A DNA stretch of 64,000 bases from Chitinophagales bacterium (GCA_013298955.1 JAAFJT010000001.1:99303-163302), one strand, 5' to 3'. Counted from the first letter of the stretch, positions 25,898-35,172 are shown. A program made the numbers and translations. Notes: a model not told the origin generated them from the sequence alone.

Positions 25898-28012
25898 ATG
25901 ATGAAAGTTCTGCACGCTACTTTGTCCGTACTGCTGACCGCTAACGCGCTTTATGCGCAAAGAGGCGATATAAGTTCGCCGATGGCATCTGCTGGACCTG
26001 CAAAAGAACGCAATAGTGTTCACCCGACTTCTAATTTCACGAATGAAACGCCTGAGCAGGCGCGCAGACAAGTCAAAATATCGCTGAATAACTATCGGGG
26101 TTCGAGTGTTACGGTCGATACATTGATTATGAGTTCGCGGAAATCCATGAATGACGAGGTGAGCGAAGAAGTTTCAAAAGCCAATTTTGCAGAGTATTTG
26201 GAAAAAATGGAGCGCGTCCTCAATGGCAAACTTTCCCTCGTGCAAGAAGCTAAAAACATTGAGCAAATGGAGGAACGCACTCGTTTGTATCGGGGTTTGA
26301 TGATTGCTAAGAGTGCGCAATGTTTGGTCAATAAGACGGATGGGCAATTTGTGCGCATGAAGGATTTGGATGGGATTGACGTGATTTGTTATCCGATTGA
26401 GTCGCTCAAAAGCAACGCGCGCTATGGTTTGATAGAGCCGTATAAGGAAGGTTTTGCGCGAATTAAAAAAGACCAAGTGTTTGGTTTTTTGAATTATTGC
26501 GGCGATGAAGTCGTGCAAGCGCAATACGAAACGGCAGAACCGTTCAATAATGGTAAAGCCTTAGTGAAAAAAGTGGATTGGTTTTTTATAGATGCGGTTG
26601 GGAATGAATCGGCGGCATTAACAGGCGTTGCAGACGCGAAAGCAATGGCGCATGGGGTCAGTTTGGTTCGCTTCGCCAATGGAAAATCGGCATTTGTCAA
26701 CAATCGGTTTGCAGAAACCAAAGCACCTTTGTCTGCTTTGTATGATGCCATTGAACCCTTTTATAAAAAAGAAGTGTTCAAAGTCCGTTTGGGCAATAAA
26801 TTTGGTTTGATTAGTTTGAATGGAACGGTCAAATTGGATGCTGTTTACGACGATATAGAACCTACAAATGTAGAAAATCTTTATATGATTGTTCAAAATC
26901 AGAAAATTGGTTTTTTAGATACCGAGTGGAAAATCAAATTTCAACCTACTTTTGATAAGGTGACACCTTTCAATAACTTTGGTTTAGCGATTGCCAAAGA
27001 AGGCGAAAATTATCGATTGATTAGCCATAAAACGTTTAAATTCAGTAAGTTATACAAAGAAATTGGTGATTTCAACGCATCTGCCTTGACAACGATTCGC
27101 AATGAAGCAGGTTTATATGGCATTATTGATGCGGAATTGCGCGTTATCATTGAGCCGATTTATTTTTCGATTGGTGCTTTCAATGATTTTGGACTTGCGC
27201 CGGCATGTCGTGCTGAAAAGAAATGTGGTTTTATCAACAAATTGGGTAAAGAAACCATTTCGCCTTTGTACGACGAAGTTCGAGAATTTAATAAATTTGG
27301 TTTGGTGGTTGTCCGTGAAATCACGAAAAACTGTACGAATAACAAAACGTGTAAAACGGATTTGGTTTATGACAAAACAGGCAAATTGGTGATTGATAAA
27401 CCTGCTGCGGATAGTCCACAAAAAATTAAATATGAAATTGTGGATAGTTTACACAGTGAACGATTTATTCCAATTAAAATGTATAAAGACGATGATTTTC
27501 AAGGTTTTCACTTGATTGAGCCATCGGATATGCACTTAGTGACGACAATTCCGTATCAAATCATTACGCCTTTTGACCAAAATCAAGTGTTTCGAGTGAA
27601 AAAAGACAACCTTTGGGGCTTGACTGATACAAGTGGAAAAACAATTATGAAACCGATGTTTGCTGAAATTCGCAAACCTTCGGAAGGTTTATACGCGGTG
27701 CGGACAGAAGATGATAAATGGGGTTTCATTGACAAAAAGGGAAAAGTACAGATTCCATACGAATATGATGATGTTAAAAATTTTCGGAATGGACATGCAG
27801 TGGTTTCAAAAGGGGGGAAAAACAATTGGGGCTTGATAAATAAATTTAATGCGAAAATCATTCCATGCTTTTTCAAGACGGTAAATATGACGGAGAGTCG
27901 TTACGAGATGATTGACCCTGACGGAAAAGCGTATATCGTGAATGATAAAGGGGATTGTGAACAAAATTGTCAGAAATTTGAAGACATTCGCAAAAAAGCC
28001 AACAAACAATAG
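25898..28012 (+). CDS. WG-repeat (KWG) exported protein
   Basis: 704 residues from the ATG at 25898, where a signal peptide begins (MMKVLHATLSVLLTANALYA). After a predicted helical region (about 50-160) come at least ten tandem WG-type repeats, visible as GLISLNGTVKLDAVYDDIEP, GFLDTEWKIKFQPTFDKV, GIIDAELRVIIEPIY, GFINKLGKETISPLYDEV, GLTDTSGKTIMKPMF and GFIDKKGKVQIPYEYDDV. Such repeats are thought to form beta-rich binding surfaces on exported proteins. Function unknown. It is single, with a good terminator after it. Confidence 0.88.
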   Translation: MMKVLHATLSVLLTANALYAQRGDISSPMASAGPAKERNSVHPTSNFTNETPEQARRQVKISLNNYRGSSVTVDTLIMSSRKSMNDEVSEEVSKANFAEYLEKMERVLNGKLSLVQEAKNIEQMEERTRLYRGLMIAKSAQCLVNKTDGQFVRMKDLDGIDVICYPIESLKSNARYGLIEPYKEGFARIKKDQVFGFLNYCGDEVVQAQYETAEPFNNGKALVKKVDWFFIDAVGNESAALTGVADAKAMAHGVSLVRFANGKSAFVNNRFAETKAPLSALYDAIEPFYKKEVFKVRLGNKFGLISLNGTVKLDAVYDDIEPTNVENLYMIVQNQKIGFLDTEWKIKFQPTFDKVTPFNNFGLAIAKEGENYRLISHKTFKFSKLYKEIGDFNASALTTIRNEAGLYGIIDAELRVIIEPIYFSIGAFNDFGLAPACRAEKKCGFINKLGKETISPLYDEVREFNKFGLVVVREITKNCTNNKTCKTDLVYDKTGKLVIDKPAADSPQKIKYEIVDSLHSERFIPIKMYKDDDFQGFHLIEPSDMHLVTTIPYQIITPFDQNQVFRVKKDNLWGLTDTSGKTIMKPMFAEIRKPSEGLYAVRTEDDKWGFIDKKGKVQIPYEYDDVKNFRNGHAVVSKGGKNNWGLINKFNAKIIPCFFKTVNMTESRYEMIDPDGKAYIVNDKGDCEQNCQKFEDIRKKANKQ

Positions 28013-28049
28013 GTGGATAAGAAATTGATTTGAGTATATGTGTAATGCG

Positions 28050-28088
28050 CCCCCTCTGTATTTTAATATGCAGAGGGGATTTTTTTCT
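28050..28088 (+). terminator. Intrinsic terminator after the WG-repeat gene
   Basis: Stem CCCCCTCTG/CAGAGGGG with an A/T loop, followed by GATTTTTTT. It is 37 bases after the stop codon. Downstream, 28090-28140 carries a weak family A-like fragment (TTTTCACGGATTGAATCC). Confidence 0.85.
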
Positions 28089-28148
28089 GACGTATTTTCA
28101 CGGATTGAATCCTAAACATTCGTGTTAACCGCCATTTTATCCGCGCAC

Positions 28149-29237
28149 TTACGCTTGTTGCGCTGTTTTCCAAGCAGCTCCATATTTTTCAACCAAAATG
28201 TTGTCATAATAATCTGCTTTTTCAAACAAATTTTTTAATAACTCTAAGGCAACATCTTCATTCAAATATTTGTCATAAATCAATAAAGACAATACAATAT
28301 CTTGCCCTACTACATTAAATTGAAAACCATTGTTTTCGTAATTTTGGCGCAATAAGTATTCGTATAAAGGTTGTATATTTTTTTTGGGTAATGTACAAAG
28401 GTGTGCATCACACATGATTAAGCCCGTTTGCGCATGATAAGCCATATCAATTTGCGCACTGCCTTTCTTGATTTCCCAACCACTTGGTCCCCGCCGAGAC
28501 AATCGAACATCAAAACCTGCTTTGGTCAACATGTCTTCTACAATACGACTTACCCCTTCAGGCTCATATGCTGGTTCAACAGAAGGTAATTTGGCTTTTG
28601 CGCCACAATCAGGACAATATTCGCCATCAATCGTGCTTTCAAAAACAATATTGGAGCAAGATTGACAACGCGTTCCTTTTTCGCGGTTGCCTGCCAAATA
28701 TTCCTGAATGGTGTCTTCCAAATAATCCGCCGAGAGCGAAAAACCTATCGTGTTCGCATTGGCAATAATTGATGTATTCACGCCAATCACTTCGCCCGCT
28801 TCATTCAATAAAGGTCCACCAGAATTGCCCGGATTAATCGCGGCATCATGTTGCAAATAATGCAATTCATTTATAATATGATTTGGATTGGAAATAATGC
28901 CTTTCGTAAACGAATATTTCAAATCAAAAGGATGTCCAACTGCAACCACCGTGTCACCCGGTTTCAGAATAGAACCTTTGCCCAGCCGCACTTCTGCCAA
29001 ATGATGTTTGGCGGGTGTTTGCAAAAATGCCAAATCATACCGCGCATCTGTATATAAAACAGGCACAATTTGCATTTTCATCCCATTGCCTTCGACCGCA
29101 ACTTGCGCATTGCCTTCCACGACATGGTAATTCGTTATAATCAAATCAGCCGATTTCAAATAAAAACCAGTACCCATACTATATGGTGTAGCGATTTGAA
29201 TCACAAAATTTTTATAGGATTCGAGACTTTTTTTCAT
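28149..29237 (-). CDS. Trypsin-like serine protease fused to a zinc ribbon and a YbjN-like domain
   Basis: About 362 residues starting at MKKSLESYK (29237); the frame is open further upstream, but that part is a translated palindrome. The N-terminal S1C-like protease domain has His38 (NYHVVEG), Asp68 (ARYDLAF) and Ser139 (GNSGGPL). A zinc ribbon follows with Cys191, Cys194, Cys208 and Cys211. The C-terminal 130 residues resemble YbjN/type III chaperone-like domains. No signal peptide or membrane helix is seen and no PDZ domain is present, so a cytosolic protease with a ligand- or protein-binding tail is likely. It lies downstream of gyrB on the same strand. Confidence 0.85.
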   Translation of the reverse strand: MKKSLESYKNFVIQIATPYSMGTGFYLKSADLIITNYHVVEGNAQVAVEGNGMKMQIVPVLYTDARYDLAFLQTPAKHHLAEVRLGKGSILKPGDTVVAVGHPFDLKYSFTKGIISNPNHIINELHYLQHDAAINPGNSGGPLLNEAGEVIGVNTSIIANANTIGFSLSADYLEDTIQEYLAGNREKGTRCQSCSNIVFESTIDGEYCPDCGAKAKLPSVEPAYEPEGVSRIVEDMLTKAGFDVRLSRRGPSGWEIKKGSAQIDMAYHAQTGLIMCDAHLCTLPKKNIQPLYEYLLRQNYENNGFQFNVVGQDIVLSLLIYDKYLNEDVALELLKNLFEKADYYDNILVEKYGAAWKTAQQA

Positions 29238-29260
29238 TGGATTTTCGTGATTTAGAGTTA

Positions 29261-29360
29261 ATTGGAACGCGGATGACACGGATTTGGGCAGATTTGCACG
29301 GATTTTCTTACAAAAAAATCCGTGCAAATCTGCCCAAATCCGTGTCATCCGTGTTCCAAT
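29261..29360. repeat. Family A palindrome (ATTGGAACGCGGATGACACG)
   Basis: Nearly perfect inverted repeat of about 47-base arms filling the gap between gyrB and the protease gene, both on the minus strand. Because it is so close upstream of the protease start, it would form part of the messenger leader if the two are co-transcribed. Confidence 0.87.
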
Positions 29361-29371
29361 AATATCATCTT

Positions 29372-31351
29372 TTAAGCATCCACTTTTGCATAACGCGCAT
29401 TTGCTTCAATGAAAGCACGGCGCGGCGGCACTTCATCGCCCATCAACATCGAGAAAATGCGGTCTGCTTCAATCGTATCTTCTATCGTCACTTGGCGCAA
29501 AATCCGAGATTGTGGATCCATTGTGGTCTCCCAAAGTTGTTCGGAATTCATCTCACCAAGTCCTTTATACCGTTGAACCTTCACACTATCGTCATTTTTA
29601 CCGCCCGAATAGGTGGCAATCGCTTCTTTTCGTTCCTCCTCATTCCAACAATAGCGAAATTGTTTCCCTTTTGCGACCCGATACAAAGGCGGCGCGGCAA
29701 TATAAATATAACCTTGCTCCACCAATGTTTTCATATATCTAAAGAAAAATGTTAATATCAGCGTCGTAATGTGACTGCCATCTACGTCGGCATCACACAT
29801 AATCACGGTTTTATGATAACGCAATTTTTCAATATTCAAATACCGTTCACCATGCTCATTTTCTGAAATTCTAACGCCTAACGCTGTAAAAATATTTTTA
29901 ATCTCTTCATTTTCATAAATCCGATGTTCGAGTGCTTTTTCGACATTTAAAATCTTGCCTCGAAGGGGCAAAATCGCTTGCGTGTGTCTATCACGCCCTT
30001 GTTTCGCCGTTCCACCCGCCGAATCGCCCTCCACCAAGAAGATTTCAGACTCTTTCGGGTTCTTAGAAGAACAGTCAGACAACTTACCCGGTAAGCCGCC
30101 GCCCATCAAAACCGTTTTGCGTTGCACCATTTCGCGCGCTTTTTGCGCCGCATGTCGCGCCGAAGCAGACAAAATCACTTTATCAATGATTTTTTTCGCT
30201 TCCGATAAATGTTCTTCCAACCAATATTTCAACGCATCGCCTAAGGCTCGGCTCACAATGCCCAACACTTCGGAATTGCCCAATTCGCCTTTCGTCTGTC
30301 CTTTGAATTGCGGTTCTTGTACTTTGACCGAGACCACTGCTGTCAAGCCTTCCCGAAAATCATCGCCCGCAATCGTCTCTTTGATTTTCTTAAACGAACC
30401 ATTATCGTCCCCAAACTGCTTGAAAGTCCGCGCCAATGCCCGTCTGAAACCAGAAACATGCGTTCCACCTTCCCGTGTATGAATATTATTCACATACGAA
30501 AAAACATTTTCACTAAAACCCGTATTGTACGACAACGCCACTTCCACTTCCACATCATCCTCTTTTGCCTTGACAAAAATAGGTTTATCAATCAATTTTT
30601 GGCGCGACTCATCCAAAAATTTGACAAAACCACTCAATCCCTCTTGCGAAACGTATTCTTTGGATGAATAATTTTCACCATGCGCGTCAACACGCTCATC
30701 AATGAGTTTGAGGATTAAACCCGCATTCAAAAACGACAATTCGCGCATCCGAGCCGCTAAGGTCTCATGTTTATAAACCGTTTCTGTAAAAATGGTTTTA
30801 TCAGGGCGAAACGTAATAATCGTCCCATTCGTGGTCGAAACGCCTGTGACTTGCATCGCGCCCAACGGTTTGCCATAAGCATATTCTTGGACAAAAATTT
30901 TGCCTTCGCGGTGGATTTCTGCCCGCAAATACTCCGACAAACCATTCACACACGAAACCCCAACACCGTGCAAACCACCCGATACTTTGTACGTATCTTT
31001 ATCGAATTTCCCCCCTGCATGCAGAACGGTCAAAACGACTTCTAAGGCAGATTTACCCGATTTTGAGTGGATACCAGTCGGAATACCACGCCCATTATCT
31101 TTAACAGTTATAGAATTATCGGCATGTATAATCGTCTCAATATGAGTACAATGACCTGCCAAATGCTCGTCGATGGAGTTATCCACGACTTCCCAAACCA
31201 AGTGGTGCAAGCCTGCAATATCGGTGGAACCGATGTACATACTCGGTCTGAGTCGGACAGCCTCTAAGCCTTCGAGTGCCGTAATGTTGTCCGCGCCATA
31301 ATCGCCTTGGTTTATGGCTTTAACTTCGGGTGTATCAATAGCTTCTTTCAT
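29372..31351 (-). CDS. gyrB: DNA gyrase subunit B
   Basis: The ATPase subunit of gyrase, 659 residues, which with GyrA introduces negative supercoils. The GHKL ATP-binding site shows EVVDNSIDEHLAG, DNGRGIP and SGGLHGVG; the Toprim domain has EGDSAGG and DADVDGSHI. The QRYKGLGEMNSEQLWETTMD segment near the end and the overall length, without the long insert of proteobacterial GyrB, match the phylum. ParE could look similar, but the PLRGKILNVEKA context favours GyrB. A TACCTTTG box lies only four bases before the ATG. Confidence 0.94.
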   Translation of the reverse strand: MKEAIDTPEVKAINQGDYGADNITALEGLEAVRLRPSMYIGSTDIAGLHHLVWEVVDNSIDEHLAGHCTHIETIIHADNSITVKDNGRGIPTGIHSKSGKSALEVVLTVLHAGGKFDKDTYKVSGGLHGVGVSCVNGLSEYLRAEIHREGKIFVQEYAYGKPLGAMQVTGVSTTNGTIITFRPDKTIFTETVYKHETLAARMRELSFLNAGLILKLIDERVDAHGENYSSKEYVSQEGLSGFVKFLDESRQKLIDKPIFVKAKEDDVEVEVALSYNTGFSENVFSYVNNIHTREGGTHVSGFRRALARTFKQFGDDNGSFKKIKETIAGDDFREGLTAVVSVKVQEPQFKGQTKGELGNSEVLGIVSRALGDALKYWLEEHLSEAKKIIDKVILSASARHAAQKAREMVQRKTVLMGGGLPGKLSDCSSKNPKESEIFLVEGDSAGGTAKQGRDRHTQAILPLRGKILNVEKALEHRIYENEEIKNIFTALGVRISENEHGERYLNIEKLRYHKTVIMCDADVDGSHITTLILTFFFRYMKTLVEQGYIYIAAPPLYRVAKGKQFRYCWNEEERKEAIATYSGGKNDDSVKVQRYKGLGEMNSEQLWETTMDPQSRILRQVTIEDTIEADRIFSMLMGDEVPPRRAFIEANARYAKVDA

Positions 31352-31355
31352 CTTG

Positions 31356-31363
31356 CAAAGGTA
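31356..31363 (-). promoter_or_regulatory. -7 box (TACCTTTG) directly before the gyrB start
   Basis: A perfect TAnnTTTG on the minus strand, four bases upstream of the ATG, implies transcription starting at or very near the start codon (leaderless). No clear -33 element accompanies it. The remaining 300 bases up to the GNAT gene are AT-rich, with no gene seen. Confidence 0.5.
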
Positions 31364-31662
31364 CGAAAAAGGTTTCGCTTTTTTATTTGTTTAAACACTG
31401 TTTTGATGGAATTTGTTATTGTTTTTTTTACAAAAATGTTTTAAAAATATGTTATTTTAGTGATGCTTTTTTTCGCAAGATTAAATCGATGTTTGAAGTT
31501 GTTTTAGCATTAAAAAAGATATATAATTTTGTTTTTTTTTATAAAACGATATAATATTTTAAAAAAAACCTTGTTTCTTTGCAGCATTTTTAACGATTAG
31601 ACATCTTAAACACACCTATAATGTGTTAATTTTTCCATTTTATTATTACAAATTGTTTAAAA

Positions 31663-32154
31663 ATGAAATTTAGAATTGCTAAAAAAACGGATTTAACGAA
31701 AATCGTTGAAATATACAATTCGGTCGTGCCATCGCGCATGGTAACAGCAGACCTTGAACCGATTAGCGTCGAAAGTCGTTACAAATGGTTTGACGAACAT
31801 GACCCTGCAACACGTCCCCTTTGGGTGGTGGAAAACGTTGATAATCAAACGATTGGATGGTTGAGTTTTCAAAATTTGTACAATCGCCCTGCGTATCATA
31901 TTACGGCTGAAATTAGCATTTATTTAGATGCGACCGTGCGACATCAAGGGTTGGGCAAGCAGGTTTTGGCGTTTGCTTTGGCGCAAGCCCCTTTGTGTGG
32001 GATTGAGAATATTGTTGGGTTGATTTTCGAGCATAATGCGCCCAGTATTCGTTTATTTGAACGACTTGGCTTTGAAACATGGGGCAATCTGCCCGAAGTG
32101 ACCGTTTTGGACGACGTGAAACGGAGCGTTTTGATTCTTGGAAAAAAAGTGTAA
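31663..32154 (+). CDS. GNAT family N-acetyltransferase (phosphinothricin-acetyltransferase-like)
   Basis: 163 residues with a GNAT fold. The acetyl-CoA-binding region is RHQGLGKQVLAFAL, and the N-terminus (KKTDLTKIVEIYNSVVPSR) together with RYKWFDEHDP resembles the Pat/MnaT subgroup that acetylates methionine sulfone/sulfoximine or phosphinothricin-like amines. The substrate is not assured; these proteins are often annotated as resistance genes only by similarity. It is single, followed by a palindromic element. Confidence 0.82.
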   Translation: MKFRIAKKTDLTKIVEIYNSVVPSRMVTADLEPISVESRYKWFDEHDPATRPLWVVENVDNQTIGWLSFQNLYNRPAYHITAEISIYLDATVRHQGLGKQVLAFALAQAPLCGIENIVGLIFEHNAPSIRLFERLGFETWGNLPEVTVLDDVKRSVLILGKKV

Positions 32155-32247
32155 ATTTCATTGCATAAACGGATTAGGTAATTGGACAGAAATAAGCTAT
32201 CCAAATATAAATAATTGTGTTGCAAAACTACCCACCGCAAAGGATAT

Positions 32248-32412
32248 AACCTACGTTGCGCGGTAGGCGGCTTCGCCGTCAAAAAGAGGGAGATGCGAAC
32301 GGGTGTGTGTTGTTTTTTAGAATGAAGCAAAGCCCCATTCCAAAAAACAACACACACCCGTTCCCAGAAAGTCTTTTTCTGCCTAAAATGGTATTACCGC
32401 GCAACTTAGGTT
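32248..32412. mobile_element. 165-base MITE-like element with 18-base terminal inverted repeats
   Basis: Ends AACCTACGTTGCGCGGTA and TACCGCGCAACTTAGGTT are inverted with one mismatch. Inside, 32297-32363 is a perfect-looking hairpin of 28-base arms (GAACGGGTGTGTGTTGTTTT). No reading frame is present. Flanks are AT-rich (ATAT on the left, CTATA on the right), compatible with but not proving a short target duplication. It lies between convergent genes. Confidence 0.6.
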
Positions 32413-32457
32413 CTATAATTTAATCCAAAGAATCTAATAAATCTAAGTTTAAAAAAT

Positions 32458-33726
32458 TCAAAATAAAATTAGATGTTCTTTTTTTAATACACCTAATACT
32501 TTTCCTTTCAACATTTTACCAATCAAAGGCGTATTTTTAGATTTAGAATAAATATGTTTTTTTTCAAAAACATATTTCTCTGTTGGATTAAACAAGGTTA
32601 AATTTGCTACTTCACCTTCTTTCAAAACGGGTATTTCTAAACCCAATATTTCACGCGGAACTACGGTCATCATACGAATGATTTGATGGATAGTCAATTT
32701 TTTATGCAAATACAAATTCGCTAATCCGAAAAAACTTTCCAATCCAATCACGCCAAAATCAGCATAGGGAAATTCCAAATTTTTCTTTTCAATTTCCACC
32801 GGTTTATGCCCTGACATAATAAAATCAATCGTCCCATCTTTCAATCCGCGAATGAGTGCATCCACATCCGATTCACTGCGCAAAGGCGGCATTATTTTGT
32901 AATGCGTATCAAAATGAGATAAGGCTGCATCTGTAAAACAAAGGTTCATAATAGATACAGAAGCTGTGATTTTCAATCCTTTATGCTTGGCTGCCCGAAT
33001 TAATTCGACGGAACGCGCCGTCGAAATCCCTGCAAAATGCAATCGCCCATCCGTATAATCCACCAAATGCAAATCGCGTTGAATCATCAATTCTTCCGCC
33101 ATAGATGGCAACCCCGCTAAACCCAAAGAGGTGCTGACAATACCTTCGTGCATTTGCCCATGTCCGCCAATCGTTTCATCGTGTGGGACATTGATAATCA
33201 ACGCATTACACGCTTTGGCGTATTGCAAACTGCGCATCAAAAGCCCTGCATTTTGCACCGATTGATGTCCATCCGCAAACGCCACTGCGCCAGCTTGTCG
33301 CATATCCATCATTTCAGTAATATCTTTGCCCTGACAACCCACCGACAAAGCACCAATCGGATAAATGGTTGTTAATAAATTATGATTTTTATTTTTTATG
33401 TATAAAACACTTGATTTTGAATCAATTGTAGGTTTGGTATTCGGATATAAAGCAATTGCGGTAAATCCACCAGCCGCAGCCGCTTGTGCCACCGAATCCA
33501 AATCTTCCCGATGTTCAAAACCGGGGTCGCCTGCCAGAACGCCCACATCCATCCAACCGATTGAAACGTGCATACCTTGTTTTTCTACAATTTGTGTCCC
33601 TTCGGGCGGGTCAAATGCAGTCGTCACTTGTTGGATGATGCCGTTTTTGATAAAAATATCCTGAGTGCGTCCGTGTAAGTCGGAGTCGGGCGCGTGTATA
33701 ACAACGTTTCTGAGCAATACCATCAT
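32458..33726 (-). CDS. Dihydroorotase-like protein without metal ligands (pseudoenzyme)
   Basis: 422 residues from the MM at 33726, a start supported by a promoter just upstream. It is clearly a dihydroorotase homologue: GDPGFEHREDL, AAAAGGFTAIALYPNT and the C-terminal composite beta-sandwich EGEVANLTLFNP. However, the metal-binding HxH of the family (in DMHVHLREPG) is replaced by G62-V-L64 in DVGVLAGDPG. The later His of HxxHxST is Gly (HFAGIST), and the catalytic Asp of TDHAPH is Gly (SGHKPV). It should therefore be non-catalytic, perhaps structural for aspartate carbamoyltransferase as PyrX is. Confidence 0.85.
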   Translation of the reverse strand: MMVLLRNVVIHAPDSDLHGRTQDIFIKNGIIQQVTTAFDPPEGTQIVEKQGMHVSIGWMDVGVLAGDPGFEHREDLDSVAQAAAAGGFTAIALYPNTKPTIDSKSSVLYIKNKNHNLLTTIYPIGALSVGCQGKDITEMMDMRQAGAVAFADGHQSVQNAGLLMRSLQYAKACNALIINVPHDETIGGHGQMHEGIVSTSLGLAGLPSMAEELMIQRDLHLVDYTDGRLHFAGISTARSVELIRAAKHKGLKITASVSIMNLCFTDAALSHFDTHYKIMPPLRSESDVDALIRGLKDGTIDFIMSGHKPVEIEKKNLEFPYADFGVIGLESFFGLANLYLHKKLTIHQIIRMMTVVPREILGLEIPVLKEGEVANLTLFNPTEKYVFEKKHIYSKSKNTPLIGKMLKGKVLGVLKKEHLILF

Positions 33727-33751
33727 AATAGGAGCGATGTGATTTTTGCCA

Positions 33752-33783
33752 CAAAAGTACATACTGACAACCGAATCTCCAAA
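33752..33783 (-). promoter_or_regulatory. Bacteroidota promoter for the dihydroorotase-like gene
   Basis: On the minus strand TTTG (33780-33783) is followed after 20 bases by TACTTTTG (33752-33759). The spacing and both boxes match the phylum consensus, and the implied start site is about 20 bases before the ATG at 33726. Confidence 0.75.
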
Positions 33784-33786
33784 TAA

Positions 33787-33818
33787 ATTGAAATTTTGCA
33801 CGTTTGGACGTAAATTTG
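33787..33818 (+). promoter_or_regulatory. Possible promoter for the chitinase gene
   Basis: ATTG (33787-33790), a 20-base spacer and TAAATTTG (33811-33818) fit the TTTG/TAnnTTTG pattern with one change in the -33 box. It is 44 bases before the start and back-to-back with the opposite promoter. Confidence 0.55.
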
Positions 33819-33862
33819 TAGGATTTCAATTTCATTTAAACTAAAATCATCTTTATAAAACT

Positions 33863-35089
33863 ATGAACTTGTTTAATAAAAGCAATATTCCCCTTTTTTT
33901 CATGTTTTTTTTGGCTGCTTGCAAACCTGCAAGGGCGCAACCTTGCCGCGAAATCATTGGCTATTACCCGTCTTGGCAATGGTATGACCGCGAAAAAATG
34001 GTGCGTCCTGCAACGATTAAGTATAAAAAATATTCGATTATTAATTATGCGTTTTTCGCGCCACAACCTGATGGCTCTATCAAAGGTACAGATGAATGGG
34101 CAGACCAAAATTTATTGGAAGGAGAAGTCGATTGGCAGACTAAAAAATCGAATCGAAACACCTCCTTAGTGCATTTGGCACATCAAAATCAGGTGAAAGT
34201 GATGATTTCTATCGGTGGTTGGACGCTTTCGGAAGTGTTTCCAAAGTTGTCTGCGAACCCTGTGACGCGAGCCACTTTTGCGCATCATTGCCGACGATTG
34301 ATTGAAAAATATAATATCGACGGCATTGATATTGATTGGGAATACCCCGGTTATATCGAGCATGGTGGCACAACCAAAGATAAGAAAAACTTCACTTTGT
34401 TGTTAAAACAAATTAGAGATACCTTGAATGTTTGTGGTGCGCAAAAAAAACGAAAATATTTATTGACGGCGGCACTCGGTGCGTCTCCGCAAAACATGGC
34501 GAATGTGGAATGGAAGCCCGTTTCAAAATTATTGGATATTATGAACATTATGAGCTACGATTATAATGGTTCATGGAGTGCTTCGGCGGGACATAATTCG
34601 CCGCTTTTTCCCACACACGCCGCCGATACGGTGATGAATTTGGATGCGACGATTACGCGGTTGACCAAAAAGTATAAAGTCCCTCCTCAAAAATTGGCGG
34701 CAGGAGTCGCTTTTTATGGCAGAAGTGTCAAAACCGATGGCACAGGATTGTTCGCGCCGACAACCAAAATGCCCGATAAAAATATTTTTGCAGAGGATGA
34801 AGGCTCCCCTTTGTTCTATAATATTGTGAAAAAACACAAGCAATTTAAGAATTATTGGGATGCGGATGCCAATGTACCTTTCATGGTGGACATCGGTGGT
34901 GGCACTTTTTTGAGCTATGATAACAAAAAATCTATCTTGCGGAAGGCAGAATACATTGCTAAAAAAGGTTTGCGCGGTGCGATTATTTGGGAAATTACGG
35001 GTGATTATTTGGAGCCACCTTTGGGTTCGAGCGTGTGTCCTACCCCTTTAATTGACGTTTTGAATGAAGGATTTTGTAAATATGATTAA
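33863..35089 (+). CDS. Glycoside hydrolase family 18, chitinase-like, exported
   Basis: 408 residues. The signal peptide ends in FFLAACKPARA, which is compatible with a lipoprotein at Cys20 or with cleavage further on. The GH18 barrel shows YYPSWQWY, VMISIGGWTLSE, the catalytic DGIDIDWE at residues 153-160 (acid Glu160), MSYDYNGSW and the closing AIIWEITGD. It would hydrolyse beta-1,4-GlcNAc polymers outside the cytoplasm. No chitin-binding domain or T9SS tail is present. Confidence 0.93.
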   Translation: MNLFNKSNIPLFFMFFLAACKPARAQPCREIIGYYPSWQWYDREKMVRPATIKYKKYSIINYAFFAPQPDGSIKGTDEWADQNLLEGEVDWQTKKSNRNTSLVHLAHQNQVKVMISIGGWTLSEVFPKLSANPVTRATFAHHCRRLIEKYNIDGIDIDWEYPGYIEHGGTTKDKKNFTLLLKQIRDTLNVCGAQKKRKYLLTAALGASPQNMANVEWKPVSKLLDIMNIMSYDYNGSWSASAGHNSPLFPTHAADTVMNLDATITRLTKKYKVPPQKLAAGVAFYGRSVKTDGTGLFAPTTKMPDKNIFAEDEGSPLFYNIVKKHKQFKNYWDADANVPFMVDIGGGTFLSYDNKKSILRKAEYIAKKGLRGAIIWEITGDYLEPPLGSSVCPTPLIDVLNEGFCKYD

Positions 35090-35140
35090 ACACATTGTTT
35101 TAAAACGTATCAATTGAGGTTTAAAATGACCTCCGAGAGC

Positions 35141-35172
35141 GCCGTTGTAAGTAATTGACTTACAACGGCTTT
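35141..35172 (+). terminator. Intrinsic terminator after the chitinase gene
   Basis: Stem GCCGTTGTAAGT/ACTTACAACGGC with an AATTG loop, followed by TTTT. Outer TATCAATTGA/TCAATTGATA arms extend the palindrome. Confidence 0.8.

Noticed and set aside
25689..25901. 70-codon frame before the WG-repeat gene
   Set aside because: TTG start, no recognisable features, ends inside the next gene start; composition fits a chance frame.
29238..29348. Upstream extension of the serine protease
   Set aside because: The extra 37 codons are the translated family A palindrome; MKKSLESYK is a better start.
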